From contig JNEM01015009.1 of NCBI GenBank assembly GCA_000697335.1, positions 1-24,237 on the forward strand: a stretch of 24,237 nt of DNA, written 5' to 3'. The first letter of the stretch is position 1. Every line of letters starts with the position of its first letter. The notes under the pieces are model-generated. The model saw only the letters and a list, made by a program, of their open reading frames with translations, did not search any database and was not told the DNA's origin. The translations under genes were made by a program, and so were the position numbers. The stretch comes from Conidiobolus incongruus B7586 (Eukaryota > Entomophthoromycota > Entomophthoromycetes > Entomophthorales > Conidiobolaceae). Below are positions 20,191 to 24,237 of the stretch, in pieces.

Positions 20191-21414
20191 CTTTATATTT
20201 TATGCTCAAAATTTAATTCCCCACTTAATATTATGATTATGACAATTATTCTCTTGTAAAATATTTAATTAATCAATAATTTATCTGATAATACTTAATA
20301 ATTTTGAACAAACCTTTTTGCTTGGTATTAGTCATTTAAGTCTTAAATACCTTTCCAAAATTAATAAGTAAAATATTATTTAAATATATTATTTGATTAA
20401 TATCAATTTATTCTGGTTTTAAATTAAATTGTATATTTCATAAAAGTAATATATATATAAACTGAATAGTATAATTGTTTAATTTTAAAGTGGAAACTAA
20501 AAGTATTATACTTTAAAGTCAAAAATGCTAATTTATTTTATTATTGTTACTAATTTTTTACTATAATATAACAATGTTGAATATAATTATAATTAATCAT
20601 TTTAGGTTATAAATAGTATAATTTACCAAATTAATATACCAAGAATTGTCATTTAATATATACTACCAAATTTAAGATATTATCGAGATTAAATAATATT
20701 ATCTGTAAATGTATACTAGAAATTGAATTCAAGTTGATCAATTCTTTTATTGAAAAATAATACTTATTATTCAATTTATTTGCAATTAGCTAGTTAAATT
20801 ATCTATATGCTGAAACTATTAAAAGACAATATTAAATATACCGAAAATTGCAAATATATATATTAAATTTAGATGAAAAATGCTTTTTAAAACTTTAGAC
20901 CATTCCACTGAATTTTGCTATTATTTTAATTAATCTGTTGATTCAAATTGTCTAACCTTAAATTCATTGGTTCAAAATCTAATAAAAAATCAGTCATCCC
21001 ATTGAATAATATCATCATATGATTAAAAGTAACTATATTGTTGATATTGATGGTAGTTTATTGAATCAATTAAACAATATGGATCATTATATAAAATAAT
21101 AACCTAGTTTTCAATATAAATAATATTCAAGTTAGCTTGTTTGATTATTTATATAACATTATTAGATAATATTCATCAAAATTATAATTTAATTACAATC
21201 ACAATCTAAATTCCTAAAAAGGAAATCCAACTTCCAAGAAAAGAGGATGGTTTAGCATTCATTTAGAGATAATTAAAGCATGTAAAAATGATTAAATGGT
21301 TTGAATTAATAATCAACTATAAATCGAATTTTAGCGCATCATTTAATTTTCAATATTCTTTTTTATTCTTAATTATTTTTATTATTATTATTATTATTAA
21401 TTTGACAATTTACT

Positions 21415-22961
21415 ATGAGTGAAAATACCTCAACTAAAATTTGTATTGTATTGAAGAGGTCTGGCAATTTGCCAGATTTAACATTTAGCTTACACAATAA
21501 TGCCACTGTAATGGAACTCAAAGATGCTGTAGTTCAACAAACTGGCATGAATTTAGAAGAAATTAGATTGATTCACAAGGGTTCAATTTTGCAAGATGAC
21601 TTTGATTTACCCCATTATAGTAAGGGCTTAATTTTGTTCTCTGCTTTTCATTTATTAATTTTTATTTTTTGTTAGATATTGAAGATGGTAGCTCACTTCA
21701 TTTGATCAGAATTTCTAACAATAAAACTCTCGATCAAGCTGCCGATGCCCAAGGCGTTCCTCATATTGATAACGGTATGCCCTCAGAATACCAATCTATA
21801 ATGAACAATACTTTATTCAAGGTAAATTATTTTCAAGTCAATTTTAAATATTATATTAAATAATCCTTTTTTCAATATTTAGAGTCTATCAAAAAATCCA
21901 GAAATTTTAAAAGGTTTCTTAATGAATAACCCTCAAATAAAGCAACTTGCAGAGCGTAATCCCGAGTTGAATCATATGCTCAGTGACCCCTCTTTTATGA
22001 AACAGGTAAATTATTTTTATTATAATCTATTATTTTATTTATTAAAGTTTTGCTTTTAGACTATGGATATGGCTAGAAATCCTGAAAAGATGAAAGAAGT
22101 TATGAGAAATAATGATCGTGCTATTTCCAACTTGGAAATGTTACCCAATGGTTTTAATCAATTGAGGAAAATGTATCACTCTTTACAGGAACCTATGGAA
22201 AATGCCAACCGTTTAGTAAGTTTCTTATTTGTTAATTTTTATTAGTTAATACTAAATTATGCTTGAATAGCCCGATAATTCTACAGATGCCAGCAATTTA
22301 CTATTTGCTAAAAAATTAAATGTACAACTTCTCGAAAAGAGACAAGTTAATAGTGAAGCACTTCCTAATCCTTGGAATATTAATAATAATACAAGCAGCT
22401 TCGAACATAGAAGAGGTTACGAACTAGGTAAATTATTTTTTCAGTTAATTTTCTTTCAATTTATTAATCAAAATATTTTTATTTTAGGCGGCTTATCTTC
22501 TGTAAGATTCAATTAAAATTTTCTTTATATTCAATGCTTATAACTTTTAGTCTCCTTTTTCATTCAGTTCTAGAGTTCCCACTTCTTTTACCTCTAGCTC
22601 GCGTACCTCATCTCAACCTACTATTACAACGACTACTACTCCTTCGGTCTCAATACCCGTCAATACTACTCAATCGTAAGTGTAGCATTTTTAATACTTT
22701 AATTTTTATTAATCATAAATATAGAAGCAGCGAAGTTCCACCTCAAATCAAATACCGTACTCAACTTGAAAGAATGGAAGAAATGGGTTTTTCAGACACT
22801 GTTGCCAATCTAGCGTAAGTTTTTTATTAAAATTACACATGTTATTTTTTTTCCAAATATGAACATTTCATTAACTTGATTTCAATTTTTACAGAGCACT
22901 CGAAGCTGTTGACGGTGATGTAGACAATGCTGTAGTATTTTTACTTGAAAACAATCAATAA
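21415..22961 (+). CDS. DSK2: Dsk2/ubiquilin-type UBL-UBA shuttle protein
   Basis: Nine exons (21415-21619, 21676-21821, 21883-22005, 22060-22215, 22271-22427, 22488-22501, 22551-22675, 22725-22814, 22895-22961) encode 360 aa, near yeast Dsk2 (373 aa) and shorter than animal ubiquilins (about 580 aa). The protein carries ubiquitinated clients to the proteasome. Domains in order are a UBL (about 8-82: [43 protein letters not shown]); one STI1 region (about 105-200: [58 protein letters not shown]); an NPWN motif; a Ser/Thr-rich linker; and a C-terminal UBA (321-360: [20 protein letters not shown], then [15 protein letters not shown]). Exon 6 is a 14-nt microexon. Most donors here have G at +5, unlike the other genes. 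The gene ends with TAATAA. It stands alone between two AT deserts. Confidence 0.96.
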
Positions 22962-24237
22962 TAACCTAAAATTATTGAAATATTCTCAATTTTATTAATC
23001 CCGGAACGATTAACTCTTAAACCAAAATAACATTCGTATTTAAGTCTATACAAGATTTGAATACTTTAATTGTAACAACTTATTTTAGCTCATGTGGCGG
23101 AATTTTATATAAATAATTTTATTTTAAGAACCTGATATTTTTCGATTATTTATTTTAGATACATTTAATCATTTCATTTTATTTTCAAATTATTATTAAG
23201 ATGAATAAATTATTATTCATATACTAAACTTGTTTTTATATAAATGTAAGCTATAAATTTTGTTTATTTAATATGAATAATCCATTTTCAATTTTTAACA
23301 ACTATATTATATTTTAATTTTATTTATTCATAGGAATTATGTTTAATTAATCATGAATGTCTCTGCTATATTTTATTAGAATAAGCATTTAATTGGTATT
23401 TTTAAACTTAATTCTAATGAATAAACATATAATTTTTTACAGTTAATAAATTGATTCTTAGAAGTCACAAATTTATCAATATATATATTTTCCCTATTTT
23501 GTCCAAAAAAGTGGTCAAAACAAAGAAACAATTAAAAATTATTGTTTGATAGTTATGTTAAATAAAATAACTGGTGAATAATAGGCTTAATAAAATACAA
23601 TTTTTGGATAAATATATTATGATAATATAAAATAACCAAATTTACTATAAATATTTATTATTCCCAGAATCCCTACTTATTTTAAGCATACTTATCCAAT
23701 TTAATCAAGGCTTAGATAAATTATTATTTGCAATATAGATATTTGGATATTATCTTATAATAGTATTTAACTACAAACAATATAGTACTAAACTCACTAT
23801 TATTATTTTTAGTCAAATATAAATAATTCTAACAATTTTTTTTCTTTTTAAAATACAATAATAAATTGAGATTTTATCATGCAAAATTAGGTTTTAAAAT
23901 ATAACTAGAAAATTTAGAAATATATTAATTCTAGTGGGGTTTAAGTTATATTCAGTTTTTAATATTAACCATTGTTTTAAATAAAAAGAAATATTTAACT
24001 TTAAAAAAATAAAATATAATAAAGAAAAATTTTATTTTCAAATTAATAAAAATAATATATTAAATAAAAAAATTAATATTTTTATATATAAAAAAATCTT
24101 TTTATATGAAATTATCTTAAATATTAAGTCTTAATTAAAAATAAAATAATAAATATTAATAATAATAATATTGATTTATAAGTAAAAATATCTAGGATTA
24201 AATATAATTAATAAATTAACTTTATTTACAAATAATA
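22962..24237. other. AT-rich flank after ubiquilin
   Basis: The first 150 bp would be the ubiquilin 3' UTR and flank, with no nearby AATAAA. The rest is AT-rich, with no gene, RNA or repeat that I can support. A+T content rises toward the window end. Confidence 0.6.

Larger units (their letters stand above)
17482..21414. other. 3.9 kb AT-rich gene desert
   Basis: No gene with conserved content is visible. Two coding-like patches are listed separately (18189-18356 and about 20000-20190, both minus). A TA run is at about 19700-19716 and an (ATT) run at about 21381-21399, just before the ubiquilin start. I looked for tRNA box B words, snRNA 5' ends and snoRNA box pairs and found none convincing. 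A CTGATGA at 18195-18201 with a CTGA at 18362-18365 is too loose to call a box C/D RNA. Confidence 0.55.

Noticed and set aside
1-24237. tRNA genes, CRISPR arrays, rRNA genes or an integrated virus
   Set aside because: No GGTTCGA-type box B with a cloverleaf, no spaced direct repeats, no rRNA words, and no polymerase, integrase, capsid or long terminal repeats were recognised on either strand.

Overview
The window is nuclear DNA from an extremely AT-rich eukaryote. It holds at least eight protein genes, six of them split by short GT-AG introns, and one U3 snoRNA gene. The gene set is WIP/verprolin, Gemin2, Hop2, a Dsk2/ubiquilin, an RCCD1-like protein and a mitochondrial prolyl-tRNA synthetase, with introns of 47 to 80 nt. 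This points to an opisthokont, most likely an early-diverging fungus with an AT-rich genome. That is inference from gene content and intron style; the sequence names no species, and another AT-rich unicellular lineage is possible.

Layout. 1-930 is AT-rich flank. 931-1140 is a U3 snoRNA gene with its own TATA box. 1141-6300 is mostly AT desert with two related inverted-repeat (MITE-like) copies and several decayed coding-like islands, ending in a promoter-like zone. 6312-7340 is an intronless adenylate-kinase-family gene, visibly richer in G+C than anything around it. 8008-9073 (+) is an RCCD1-like RCC1-repeat gene, tail to tail with a WIP/verprolin gene at 9423-10602 (-). A 779 bp divergent spacer leads to a six-exon mitochondrial prolyl-tRNA synthetase (11382-13365, +), tail to tail with an intronless orphan gene (13415-13963, -). 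After about 1.2 kb come Hop2 (15208-16255, +, eight exons) and Gemin2 (16454-17481, +, six exons) in tandem. A 3.9 kb AT desert follows, then a nine-exon Dsk2/ubiquilin gene (21415-22961, +) and a featureless AT-rich flank.

The genes belong to unrelated housekeeping or cell-biology roles: pre-rRNA processing (U3), nucleotide metabolism, mitochondrial translation, actin nucleation control (WIP), meiotic recombination (Hop2), snRNP assembly (Gemin2) and proteasome shuttling (Dsk2). I see no operon, gene cluster, integrated virus or defence system. The points most worth a second look are the U3 locus, the outlier adenylate kinase, the shrunken insert inside the prolyl-tRNA synthetase, the split in splice-donor type between ubiquilin and all other genes, the MITE pair, and the coding-like islands buried in the AT deserts.
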